Assembly (NCBI RefSeq): GCF_019279795.1
Contig: NC_056744.1
Location: forward strand, 1,507,492,196 to 1,507,556,195
Direction of reading: 5' to 3'
Source of the DNA: Protopterus annectens
Lineage: Eukaryota > Chordata > Ceratodontiformes > Protopteridae
DNA: 64,000 bases
The notes beneath the pieces are model-generated. The model saw nothing but the letters and a program-made list of their open reading frames with translations. It searched no databases and was not told the origin of the DNA. Every line of letters starts with the position of its first letter. The first letter of the stretch is position 1. Made by a program: the position numbers and the translations under genes. Below are positions 1 through 10,619 of this stretch, one piece after another.

Positions 1-2420
1 TTCAGGTACAGATAATGTTCTGGTGCACATTTTAAAGCTAGGAGGGATGAAGGTGATAAATATCTGGAAGGTTTTAACAGTATTTTAAAAGGAGGGGAGG
101 CACCAATATCCTGGAAAAAAGCTATGGTGGCTATAATAACTAAAGACAGTAAAGACCCATCAGATCCAGCTTTGGAAAGGCCAATTTCAATTTTAAACCA
201 TTGTTATAAAGTGTTTAGGTCTATGATAGCTACAAGAATGACAAAGGTGATGCCAAAACGGATAGATTTGGGACCAATGTGGTTTTGTGGAAGGGAGGCA
301 AACATTAACAACAGCAAAAGAATAATGAAAATCCAAAGGGAAGCAGAATGTAAGAAAATATTGCTGTTGTTCATGGTTCTTGATACAGAGAAAGCATTCG
401 ACAGACTAAGCTCGCATTTTATGAGTAGGGCAATGGAAGCATTTGCATTTCCTGATGCAATAATAATATAATTAGACAGATATATCAGGGATCATAGGCA
501 AAAATCAAAGTAGGAAGGTTCCTCTCTTTATGTAATGTTTTTATGTTTTTATTTTTATTTATTTATTTTTTTGTGGAACAGCAATTTTTTTCCCTGGGAA
601 AAAAATCACTGTTCTGGTGTTTGGGATTGTAAGCTTTCATTTACATGGGGGTCGATGAATCAGTGTTCACTTTTTTAAGCATTCACTGATCTAATATAGA
701 CCCTCAGTGTTGTGGTACATTCTGAGACAGTTCTGTTTTTTTTTTCAGGATATAAAATAAATGATGGTAAAACAAAGCCTATAGCTATAAATTATGTACC
801 CACAGATGAATTAGTTCAGGAATACCCATATTTATGGGACATGACAAAATGAAGTATTTAAAAGATTGATTAAAGGGGGATTCTATTATGGCAGCTAAAG
901 ATACTTGAAAGGAGACTGAACAAAAGATAATACCAAACTGAGAAACTGGAAGCTGTTCACTGTGCATATTGATAACAAGACACAAGCATTAAAAATGTGT
1001 TTAGTCCCTTTAGTTTTATACACAGGTCAGGCATATTTTTATCAAGCACAGAAGAAGTTATGATAATAATTAATAAAGAGTTGAATAATTTTACCTGGGA
1101 GGGGAAGAGGGCAAGATTAAAGTGGGATAAGCTGATCCTCTCAATTGAACAAGGAGGTTTAGGATTGCTTGATAGGATGGGATATTTTAGAAGTACACAG
1201 GTAAGGCTCTTATACATAAGAAGCACAAAGCTGCAATCCAAAGTGGAAGTGGATGATGATAAAGCAGGGGGCTATTCACAAAACAATTAATGAGTGTAAT
1301 TTTGACTGTAGATCCTTAAGGAGAATAATAATAGTCATACAAAATATTATATTCATAATGTAGCAGAAAGTATGCTAAGAACTTAGTCAACACATGAATG
1401 GAAAAAGAGATTTTGTCCATAGGGATGGCTGCAATTAGGGGTACAGTGAATAGGCAAGAGGAAGCTGAAAGTTACTGGAGGAAGCTGGCAAAAGAACCAA
1501 GGTATTGGAAGCAAATAATTAGAGAGAGAAAGGTAATATAATGGGAAGAGACCAAGAAAACAATTGGATTGCAGGCGACTGATTGTCTTTCCCATCATGG
1601 TGTGATATCAGAGTAAGACAAAGAGAAAGGGATGGAGAAATCCTAAATGAAATACCCACACTGCTTTATTTTATAATGTAATCTAGAACACAACCTGCCT
1701 TTAAAAGGCAATAATTAGTACAGCATATAAAATATTGCACAATAACATTAGGACTCATTCATAGGAGGTCAGAAAAGATTGAGAAGAGAGATTAGATAAG
1801 CAATTCATAAAGAAACAATGGAATAATGTAGGTATGGCTCCCAAATATGCATCAAAATCTAGAAGATTTAGGATTTTTGCTGGAAGTGTTTTCATAGATA
1901 ATTTTATACCCCAAGCAGATTGCAAAGAATTTTTCTTCAGGTAGATGGTAAATGTTGGAGGTGTAATATGGAAGAAAGAGGTACCTGAGAGAATATGTTC
2001 TCAGAGTATTATGAGTTGGCAGACTTTAAAAATCCCACACAGCATATTCTGTCAAGAATACTGATCTAGCAGTTGAGTGTAATTAAGGAAATTATTTTTT
2101 TAACTTGGATACAGGATCTGAATTGCTTAGACTTCATATGGCCTTGTTAAGTTTAAATCTGGTGGCTGCCTAAAAGGCAATTACTAGAAAAGGTTTAATC
2201 AAACAATATTGGCAGTAGTGAATAATTTAACAGAGATAAAAAAACAGGAAGTGGTATATTTAGAAAAGGGTAGGAGTAAATTATAGAAAAAAATGGAAAT
2301 TGCAAGAACAATACATGCAGAATAATGTTTTATAAGAGGAATAAGGTTTAAGAGAAAACAAGTATAGAACAATATATGTGATGCACAATGTTTGTATATA
2401 TTAACTTGTTAATATGGTTT
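1..2420 (+). pseudogene. L1-type LINE ORF2 relic (RT to C-terminus)
   Basis: This is a decayed plus-strand L1 ORF2. Around 124-471 the translation carries reverse transcriptase blocks: ERPISILNHCYKVF matches the RPISLLN..YK motif and LDTEKAFDRL matches the D.EKAFD catalytic block. At about 745-800 the piece GYKINDGKT matches the L1 GYKIN..KT block, so most of the RT core between about 520 and 740 is missing or replaced by T-rich sequence. At 1000-1290 the FTWEGKRARLKWDKL and GGLGLLD motifs are typical of the L1 post-RT region. A Cys-rich KCWRCNMEERGT segment near 1950 fits the L1 C-terminal domain. Many stops and frameshifts mean it is dead. It runs off the left window edge. Confidence 0.85.
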
Positions 2421-2548
2421 GACTACTTTTATATAAATGCAAACGTGCCTATGTCACAAGTGATAATCAAAAAATGTGTTTAAAAATAGTTAATTGAGCC
2501 CACAAATTTTTTTTCACATTTATTCAGAGCAGTGATTGACAGTACAGA

Positions 2549-2960
2549 CTATCTCCCTTCAAACATCCCATCACTATAATAGCCAATACACGATATAATA
2601 CTGCCAATAGATGATAGCATGCTTGTGGGAAGTGTTACATTTGACTGTTGTTGTAGTATATATCCCATTCTGATATATTTTGAAGTAAGAGTCCTCACTT
2701 TATCTTCTATCTCCTTTAGTTTTGAAAATGAAGCCTCCCAGTCTTGGATCTCCAAGCCCTTGATGAGTCTAAAGAAGCCTGTTTTGAAATCTTCCCAAAC
2801 TATACCTGCAATTGCCTGTTTCTGAAAAAAAATTTTAAACCATTGTTTTATTGAGGCTATAATATGTGTATTCTTTAATAGAAAAGGGTACATGCACCTA
2901 TTTCTATGGATTCACCCCCAGAAACTAGTCCTGTATGACATCCATATTAAAGGAGAACGC
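2549..2960 (-). pseudogene. L1 ORF2 relic, segment after the endonuclease
   Basis: An open minus-strand frame contains NPFLLKN-like and VWEDFKTGFFRLIKGL blocks followed by a charged helix. These match the L1 ORF2 linker between endonuclease and RT (the W..FK..IRG region). I infer that it is the downstream continuation of the L1 whose endonuclease is split by Giant-1, because strand and domain order are right. About 1.1 kb of unrelated sequence separates it from the preceding piece at 4090-4175. Confidence 0.55.
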
Positions 2961-4089
2961 TACCCAAATGTCAAGTTTTTCTTTCCAAAAAGTAATGTTC
3001 CTTCCCCATATTAAAACATTACACATGGCACATACAAAAAAAAAAAAAAAAAAAACATAATTTAGTACTTATTCCATTTGTTTTATGTCTGAACTTATTT
3101 CTGTATGCCTTTCTTTTCTGCATTTGTCTCATGATCTGTTACATCATGAAGCTACTAAGAGTGGCAGAGTAATTGGTTAGGTCACTGATTCCAATTACAG
3201 AGCCAGTAAGAAAACAAGGGCTCTTAAACAATGACATTTAAATGTGCCTTATTAGTCACAGATTGCCAGCATCACACCCTAGATAAATAGTGTGGCCTGA
3301 ATCTAAACAAAAGGAAGTCTTTCAAGCTTAGTTTTAAGTTGCAAATGAACAAGAAAAAAGTTTTTTTATTACAAATCAGTTGTCTTTCCCTTTAATCTAA
3401 TGTTGAGTGCAACAGAGAAAAAATAGTTTCATCTTGTTTTTCTTATTTTTGTAAGTATTGCTTTTTTTCCTACACTTTATTTTCAGTAAAAGTGCATGTT
3501 TCTCTGGTGTTTTATTATAGCAGTTTTGTACTGCATGCAGTTTTTTGTTATGACAAATCAGTGTGCTGGGGAAGCCATATTAACATCAAAGACTCTAATT
3601 CTAGCTACTGTATTAAAAACTGCGAATGTAACATTAACTATCTCAGCCCAAGTAACAACTATTAATCACAGTGGTCAGATTTCTCAAACTGGAACAATTA
3701 ACTAGAGTTTTTATTTTGAAAAGAAGAATTAACTCAGCTGCATTTTCAAGGCTATCGTTCAAACATCAGAGATGGCCACTAATGAAAATCAAAGGAAGCA
3801 AAGTAATTAGAAATGCAGACTGATGCCGACTGTCAAAAGTAGATAGTCGTAGTACTGTTGTAAGTTGACGTGAGAGAAAAAACACAGTAGATGTTCCTCT
3901 CATCCTATGGATTTCTGTCTGTCCCTCTAAAATGACATCAGGGAGGAGAACACATTGACTCTAAAAAATTCATGCTACCCATGGCTGCCCCCATTTAGGC
4001 CATTATGGGGTATAACATATTAGAAAATAATAATAACCACTTACTTTTACACAGACGTTAGTAATGCAGAAAAGTTCAAGATATGCTAA
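2961..4089. other. Non-coding interval inside the L1 relic
   Basis: I recognise no gene here. The interval contains an A20 tract at 3036-3055 and AT-rich sequence. It separates two domains of the same minus-strand L1, so it is probably another insertion or rearranged sequence, but I could not find its ends. Confidence 0.4.
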
Positions 4090-4175
4090 AAAACATGTTT
4101 GTCCAGTTTTTGGGTGCAGTTTTCCTTTAAACTGTGGTCAGATAGTACACCTGAGATTATCTCTATAACAATGAC
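4090..4175 (-). pseudogene. L1 ORF2 endonuclease, C-terminal part (split by Giant-1)
   Basis: The minus strand encodes VIVIEIISGVLSDHS, the end of the L1 apurinic-like endonuclease domain with its conserved S-D-H. The upstream half of the domain lies on the far side of Giant-1 at 27529-28150. The two halves are in the same reading frame once the transposon and one ATT are removed. Confidence 0.85.
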
Positions 4176-4178
4176 ATT
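4176..4178. repeat. Giant-1 left target-site duplication (ATT)
   Basis: ATT precedes the GGGCC terminus and is repeated at 27526-27528 after the opposite end. The interrupted L1 frame is restored when one copy is kept. Confidence 0.85.
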
Positions 4179-4228
4179 GGGCCAGATTCACGAAGGCTTG
4201 CACGGAGTCTAAGAGTAGAGTAAGACTC
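4179..4228. repeat. Giant-1 left terminal inverted repeat and subterminal stem
   Basis: The outermost bases GGGCCAGATTCACGAAGG pair imperfectly with the right end, with the core GATTCAYGAA shared. Just inside, GGAGTCT and AGACTCC form an inverted pair around a short AGAGTAGAGTA loop. The same structure is kept at the left end of Giant-2. Confidence 0.8.
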
Positions 4229-4297
4229 CATGCAGCCAACATGTCCACTGAGTGATCCAGGAACAGCTGCTAGGGGTGTGCAACAGAGCTCTCAAAA

Positions 4298-4412
4298 CTA
4301 GTCCTACATGGACAGGGCTGGGATATGCAAATTACCTCAATTGCAGGTGAAAGCTATGCAAATGAGGTCAATTTGTGATCCAGGAAACCCAAACCTGTCT
4401 AAGTAGGAGTAG
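4298..4412. repeat. Left subterminal long inverted repeat (hairpin 1)
   Basis: Arms of about 20 bases (around CCTACATGGACAGGG and AAACCTGTCTAAGTAGG) face each other. Inside them is a second arm pair built from ATGCAAATTACCTCA and TATGCAAATGAGGT. The nested arrangement is conserved in Giant-2 at 31354-31468, where the outer arms match better. A cruciform or transposase/Myb binding role is inference. Confidence 0.7.
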
Positions 4413-4415
4413 TGT

Positions 4416-4464
4416 TATTTGCAGAAATGTACTCAGTTGACAACTGAGTACGGTTCTGCAAATA
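4416..4464. repeat. Left subterminal palindrome (hairpin 2)
   Basis: This is a near-perfect 49-base dyad: TATTTGCAGAA, two unpaired bases, GTACTCAGTTG, one centre base, then both arms in reverse. It is retained in Giant-2 at 31471-31519 despite general divergence between the copies. Confidence 0.85.
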
Positions 4465-5087
4465 GCAAAACGGAGCCGTGACAGCTCCAAAAAAAGGATG
4501 CATTTACAGGAGGAAGCATGCCAATGGCCAAAAATATGGCCATTGGTAATGTTAAGTTATGCAAAAGAAAAATAAAATAACTCTTTTTTTTTTACATCCC
4601 GATTTCCAGGGTTTAAGCATAGCGCAGCGCCTCGCAAACGCGCTGTGCCCTAAAAAGCAGAAAATCAATAATTAAGATCCACAAAAGTGGATTTCATTGC
4701 TAATATAATTTTACAATGCAAGTGAATGGCAGGCTGAAGACAACATGGCCACCGTGTAGAGGTTGCTAAGGGGGAAGCTCAGTCTAAGAGATGTAACCAA
4801 GCATTAGTAGGCAATCCTATGCAAAAGAGGGTTAGGATAGTGAATCGCAAGTTTACATAGCAAATGAGCACAGTCAGTGGAGTGTCGGCGTAGGATAAGG
4901 GGAGTAACAGAGTAAAAGATAGGTGACATCATGAGTGGGGTATGTATGAAAGAAGTGAAGCTCATTGGAGCAGAGTGGCATGTGTCAGCTGTCATTTACG
5001 CATCATAGAAAGAGGTGTGTCAACAGGTAGGCTAGGTAAAGGCAAGAAATTGAAGGTGTATGCCATGGATAACACTAAAGTTTCTTG
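4465..5087. other. Left arm spacer of Giant-1
   Basis: I see no coding sequence. It aligns along its length with the left arm of Giant-2 (from about 31520), so it belongs to the element rather than to the host. Confidence 0.6.
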
Positions 5088-5340
5088 CTAAGCGGGTATG
5101 CACATGTGTGCGCACCTGTAAACCTGAGTAAGACATTGTGCATGCGTGTAACCATGCGTGTGCGTGTTTAAGCCAGAATAAGCATGTATAAGGCTGTTTA
5201 AAGTGCTGTAAGTGCATTTGCACTGGTGTGCACGCGTTTTAACCAGAATAAGCAAGTTGTAGTCTGTGTAAGCATGTGTGCACGCGTGTGAGCTGCTGTG
5301 AGCGTGTCTGCACTTGTGTATGCGGCACTGCCCCCCCCCC
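5088..5340. repeat. GTG/TAAGC-rich degenerate repeats, left arm
   Basis: The strand alternates GTGTGCRYG runs with TTTAAGC, ATAAGC and GTAAGC words in units of roughly 60-70 bases, ending in a C17 tract at 5331-5347. Giant-2 has the same pattern at 32150-32375. Similar words in inverse orientation occur near the right end (GCTAAGC with CACACGCGCAAA), which suggests subterminal protein-binding sites. That function is inferred. Confidence 0.6.
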
Positions 5341-5625
5341 CCCCCCCGAGGAAACAGAAAGGAAAAAGGAAGCACAACAAATAGTAGGAAGCTACCAGGG
5401 AGCACTAGCAGAGCTAGCAGGTGAAAACAATCAGAATCAGGTAATTACACAGGCAGTACACTAGCCCAGCCCAGCCTAGCACTTAAAACTCTGCAAACAA
5501 CAGTCCATTAATTTTCTCACAAGAGACACTGCAACACTGCAGTAAGCTAATAAAAGTGAAAACTGAAAAAGCTTTACTGAGACAAAGAAATGTTAGGGGC
5601 TGCCATTGCTGTTATTAGGTGACAT

Positions 5626-6618
5626 ATGCAACATGCTGAGGGTGGTGACAATGGAAATGCTGCTGGACAACCCACAGTGAGGAGACAGAGAAGAGTGAAC
5701 AGGCCCTGGGTAACCTACCAGGGGCTACATGAGCTGGAGATAGTGGAGCGCTATAGAGTGGACAGAGATGTCCTGCAGCAAATTGTTGAGCTGTGCAGGC
5801 CACGCCTCACACACAGAACCAACAGAGGGGAACCCATCCCAGTGGAAACCAAGGTATATGTTGGCCTAAGAATATTAGCAACAGGTACCTTCCAGAGACC
5901 AACTGGTGATATGATGGGGATATCACAGGCATCAGCATACAGGGTACTGCACCAGTTCCTGGATGCCATGTCAGCATATGTCGGTGATCATGTATATTTC
6001 CCCAATTCCCGTGAGGTATTGGCCAGCAATATGCATCTCTTCCAGCAAATAGGGGAATACCCTGAGGTAGTGGGTGCAATAGACTGCAAGCACATACACA
6101 TCAAAACACCAGCCGGCGAGTGGGGTAGGGTCTACTTCAACTGCAAGGGCTTCCCCTCCATCAACTGCCAGGTCATGTGTGATGCCCAGGGCATAATACT
6201 GAATGTGTGTGCTAGCTGCCCTGGAAGCTACCATGATGATGCCAATGGGAATATCCCACATAGTCACCTAGTGGGGGATGCTGGCTATGCAGTGGAGCCG
6301 TGGCTGATGACACCCATCAGAAACACACACACACCTGAACAGGAACACCATAATGAGGCACATGCACAAACACGAAATGTAATTGAGCGTGTGTTTGGGC
6401 TGCTCAAGTCACGGTTCCGGTGCCTGGACACATCTGGTGGAGCCTTGCAGTACTCACCAACTACATGTACCCAAATTGTCATGGTATGTGCTATGCTACA
6501 TAATATGATCCTGCAAAAACAGCTGCAGCAGGACCAGCATAGGCCTGGGCCAAACAGCCCCCCACCATTGCCAAGGTCATCACAGGCAGAGCGTGACTCA
6601 GAGAAGGAACAACCTTAG
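5626..6618 (+). CDS. HARBI1-like DDE transposase of Giant-1 (C-terminus lost to a stop)
   Basis: This 330-residue frame is a PIF/Harbinger nuclease that cuts and rejoins transposon ends in the nucleus. A helix-turn-helix-like stretch (GDMMGISQASAYRVL) is at residues 94-108. The catalytic acids are visible: D153 in VVGAIDC, D218 in GDAGY and E254 in RNVIERVFGLLKSRF. The CAMLHNM block near 288-294 is typical of the family. Compared with Giant-2 it has a 13-codon in-frame deletion after PGSYHD, just before the second catalytic Asp. The TAG at 6616-6618 is a GAA in Giant-2; beyond it the frame continues to 6706 with a basic tail (GRRRHAQYALAFAKRQR) that could be a nuclear signal. The start was chosen because Giant-2 aligns from the same point. 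Recently coding, now probably inactive. Confidence 0.9.
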   Translation: MQHAEGGDNGNAAGQPTVRRQRRVNRPWVTYQGLHELEIVERYRVDRDVLQQIVELCRPRLTHRTNRGEPIPVETKVYVGLRILATGTFQRPTGDMMGISQASAYRVLHQFLDAMSAYVGDHVYFPNSREVLASNMHLFQQIGEYPEVVGAIDCKHIHIKTPAGEWGRVYFNCKGFPSINCQVMCDAQGIILNVCASCPGSYHDDANGNIPHSHLVGDAGYAVEPWLMTPIRNTHTPEQEHHNEAHAQTRNVIERVFGLLKSRFRCLDTSGGALQYSPTTCTQIVMVCAMLHNMILQKQLQQDQHRPGPNSPPPLPRSSQAERDSEKEQP

Positions 6619-6706
6619 CCTGCCCCAGTAGGCAGAAGAAGGCATGCCCAGTATGCTTTGGCCTTTGCAAAGAGGCAACGAATATCACATACACTGGCTC
6701 AATAGG

Positions 6707-7116
6707 AACTCTGGAAATTATACCTCTCTCTGACTCGAACATATAGCAAAAGGGATGCCTAAGTTGACACAAACCTGCTTTCAAACATGTATAGGGAGTG
6801 TAGTATGTGCATCCGACATAGGCAGCCCTGCAGCACCACCTGAGGCATGATTGCCATGTGCTAAGCAATATAAAGCAGTGCTAAACAGCATTTACCACCA
6901 TGTAGTATATGCAAACAAAATTGCACACACCAACTAGCACAACTGTGGTCAATGTTGAACAATATTGGGCAACATCCAGCAAAGTTGGTGAATATTGAGC
7001 AATGTCAGGCAAGCCTGGTCTAAGTAGGGCATAGCTGAACTAAAGCCAAGATGCTCCTATTTACTTTACTAGCCCTTAAGCAGTCTGGTCTGCTCAGTAT
7101 GAAAATATAAAGCAGT
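6707..7116. other. Spacer with short GAGCAATRTTG-type repeats
   Basis: No gene is visible. Between about 6940 and 7060 are imperfect short repeats of words such as GCAATGTTGAGCAATATTG. The same tract is at 34000-34105 in Giant-2. Confidence 0.6.
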
Positions 7117-7180
7117 GATGGGCCTCGAACCTAGGATACTGTGCACTATAGTTGTAGCACTGAACCACTAAACCATGACA
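7117..7180 (-). other. tRNA-like segment with pol III A and B boxes
   Basis: On the minus strand TGGTTTAGTGG (7165-7175) matches the internal A box and GGTTCGAGGCC (7121-7131) matches the B box, with spacing like a tRNA gene. The anticodon and acceptor stems do not fold convincingly, so I do not call a tRNA gene. Both boxes are kept in Giant-2 at 34186-34240. Confidence 0.6.
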
Positions 7181-7966
7181 GTATTGCAGTGGTCAACCTG
7201 TATGAAGAAATGTTGATAAGTCTATGCAAAGTATCTCATGGAAACCCTGCAGGCACAGCATAATCCCTGTCGAGTTATGACACAAAGGTGAGTCCTGCAG
7301 TAAGAATAGAACCTGACTTCCAACACTCACAGTATAAATGTTAATATTGATCATGTTCACACACATCAACAAATGTAGTGGACCTCAGATAGCAACATAC
7401 TGAAAGGTCACACTGGGCATGCTCACACACTTAGACCATGTCTGAGTACAGCAGTGGGCCACACATATCTGGCAGTTGCATGTGTTAACCCAGGAACCTC
7501 TCGCTATCCAGCAATCCACCCTGTGCATACAGTTATATGACAACAGACACATATATAATATGGTGGAACCCTGTCATAATCAAATATGTTCTGCAGATAC
7601 CGCAGTTGTTCATAGAAACTGGGAAAGCAAAGATGATAAAGACCTGCAAATAGTATCAGCAATAAACATTGTGCATCCCAAACATTATCATAGGTTCAGA
7701 GGTCGATACTAGGCTATCTGCCCTAGGGCATGTACAAGCCTAGCCAGAGTGTGTTTGGCTTTCGCAACCCTGTCAGATTACTGCACTGTGCTTGTGAATA
7801 GTAGGTCACACAAGATAGCCCATGTACGTTTAGGCTAGTGTGCCTCGGTCTAGCAGGGACACAGAAGATATCCCAGGGGTAAGCATATGATCACCGATAC
7901 AGTCGTCAAGATGTCTCCTGTAGGTGGTCAGTGGGTGGCTCTGCCTATCTGAAACTGGGATTACAA

Positions 7967-10616
7967 TCAGGAGTGAGTGGAGCCTCTGGGATAAGAATCT
8001 GTCCCTCCAGCATGTCCTATTAACATCTGTGCTGAGGTACATGTCCCTGGAGTGTGTAGTTCCAAGGGAGTCAGATATCCTGAGGTGGAGCATGTCCAGT
8101 AATTCTGGGTTGGGTATTTCCATAAACAACAGGCACACATCATATTTGAGTAGGTGGTAAGCGAGTGAGTATAGCTGGAGTTACTGCATCCAAATTGTGC
8201 AGGGCATCCGTGTGAGTCCCTAGATCTGCTTGGTGAGGAACTTCTGTGGCCAGTACAGTTGCTGCAGGTGTCGGGTAAGGTACACCCCAAATGTGGCATT
8301 GCAGCCAAGCATGGTTGTGATGAGTATAGGGGCACAATGACCTCACTCAATCTAGATGAGAAACCATATGGGATAAGGTAGCCTATATAGAAGGTCTGTC
8401 CAACCACTTTCTAACGTGATTGTCAAAGGTGACACTACGAACAAGTTGTGTCCCCAAACCCCTAACAACTCCTACCATATGTAATGGAGTGCTACCTATG
8501 TGGTAATGTGTGGGCATGTTGTTATTCCCAAAGGGGATGACTATGCAACTAATGGCATTTAGCTGTAGGACATGGCTCAGGCACCAGTCATCCATCTCTG
8601 TGAGACCCTGTTTGAGTATGCATGTGGCAGCTGGAGAATTGATTATGGCACCTAGTTTGCAGTCAAGTGCGAACATGGTCAGCCATATTCCCCCTGTGGT
8701 AGCCTGTACGTCAGACAAATATATACTGAACAAGAGAGGTCCCAGGACCGAGCCTTGTGGGATGCCACATGTAACTGGTGTATAGTCAGACATGGCACCT
8801 GCAGTTCTGACCATGTGGTTGCTATCTCTGATCCAGGTAGCAATCCATCGTGTGAGATATGTGTCCATATCAATGCTGGTGAGCCTATGCATAATGGCCG
8901 AGTGGGGTATTGTGTTGAAGGGTTTTGCAAGTTTCAGGTAGGTTGTGTGTATGTCGATGGACCTGGTAACCATTTAAAGAATACAAACAGGTTCAAGAGG
9001 CAAGATCTGCCCACAATAATGCTGAAATGTGTAGGACACAGTGTCTGTAGGTTCCCGATGTCTATGTGTATGAGTCCCATGACAATACGCTCCATAGCTT
9101 TGCAGAACAGGCTAGTTAGGCTTATAGGGTGATATTGTCTGTGGTCCATTGTGGCACCAACTCTGTGGAGTGGGACCACTGTCGCTGTACGCCATTCCTT
9201 GGGTACATATCCTGTAGTAACTCCGATATTGAACAGTGATGTGATGTGAGGGTTACGTCTGTCAAGAAGCTCGTGTAAGATGCAGGCCGGGACACCGTCT
9301 GGTCTCACTGATGCTGTGATGTACGCTTTGGGGAGGGCAGCACTCACCTGCTACTTTGTGATGTCAGGGAGGTTACACACTGTTAGGATGGATAGTTGCT
9401 CCTTAGGGGGATTGGGGGGAGTCATCTGCACTGAACCTGTTTGCCAGGATGTTGGCTATGCCAGCAGGTTCAGGGTAAGTTTAGTCAGTATGCAGTAACT
9501 CACAGCATATCAGTTAGTGTCCACCCAAGTTCCTGACATAACTGAAGAAGGCCTTGTGATTGTCCTACATGTCTGGTGCAATTGTCCATTAGAAGTGGCC
9601 CTTAGATAAGTTCATGAGTGATCGTAGCTGTCTGCTAGTACAGATTACAGAAGCCTTCCCTGTCTGGGATTGTGCTCTATCATGTAGTAGCTTCCTCCTG
9701 ACATTGTACAGCTTATTAATGGCTGGGGTCTACCAGACAGGTCCCCTGCCATTGGAGGAGTGAGTCCTGTTGTTATTTGGGATAGCACAATCCATGCAGT
9801 CCACTAGGTGTCCATAGAATGTGTATGTAAAGGATTCAGCAGTCTGAGCCGTATTTGTCACTGTCCCAGGGTCTCTGAAGGATACCACCTTGCTTTGGTG
9901 AAGTGAGATGTTGGCTCATGAGAAGTTCACCAAGATTACACAGGATGGGTGTGTGGACGTGATATGGATGTCCAGTGAGATAAATGTATGTTCTGACCTT
10001 ACCAATGAGGGGTATATCACTGGTGTGGAACATAGAGTCCCCATGTTGGTGATGATCAGGTTCAATATGTATTCCCCTGTTGTGGCTGTGGTGACTGGTT
10101 GTGCCATAGCATATGAGTTTACAAATTGTAGCGACTGTTGGGCAAGGGTGTTGGGGCTTGAGTAGTATCCCCAGTCAATGTTTGTGTATTTGAAGTCACT
10201 CAGTATAATGGTGTTTGTGGAGACCTTCATATTCTCCATTGTTCCCAGGAAAGCCGAGTGTGGTTCCTGAGTTTGGGAGGGTGGTCTGTAGCAGGCAACA
10301 AACTGAAAGGCAGTTTTGCACAATGTTAGTTGCATATGTATGGTCTGTGATGCTTTATGCAGTGCTACTAACCCGGAGGTGTGTGTATCTGTGAGGTATA
10401 CGGATACTCCCCCTAGTTGTGTTGTCCGTTCTGAGTCTTGTGGTCAGAAAGCATGGTATGAAACATAACCTGGTAGTGCTGGTGTGCATTTGTGAGCCTG
10501 AACCAGGTGTCTGTTAGTGCACAGATATCGCTATCCTCCATACTGAGGAGAGTCCTGAGTGGGCGCAAAATGAGGGTAACACATCTGGTGTTGAGCAGCA
10601 TTACCCTTAGTTTCAT
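7967..10616 (-). pseudogene. LINE ORF2 (endonuclease + reverse transcriptase), frameshifted
   Basis: The endonuclease starts near 10616 (LRVMLLNTRCVT, DICALTDTWF) and continues through VACYRPPSQ, SDFKYTNIDW and SEHTFISLDIH by 9916. The RT follows at 9347-8383 with PDGVPACILHEL, YHPISLTSLFCKAMERI, GIPQGSVLGPLLFSIY and FALDCKLG, where the catalytic ADD of the family has become ALD. The C-terminal part to 7967 is spread over several frames. The gene layout and motifs are those of CR1-superfamily LINEs. The altered catalytic box and the frameshifts show it is dead. Confidence 0.85.
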
Positions 10617-10619
10617 TTA

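Noticed and set aside
5626-6618. Domesticated HARBI1 host gene
   Set aside because: It lies inside a transposon with matched ends, has lesions in both copies and shows no host-like intron structure.
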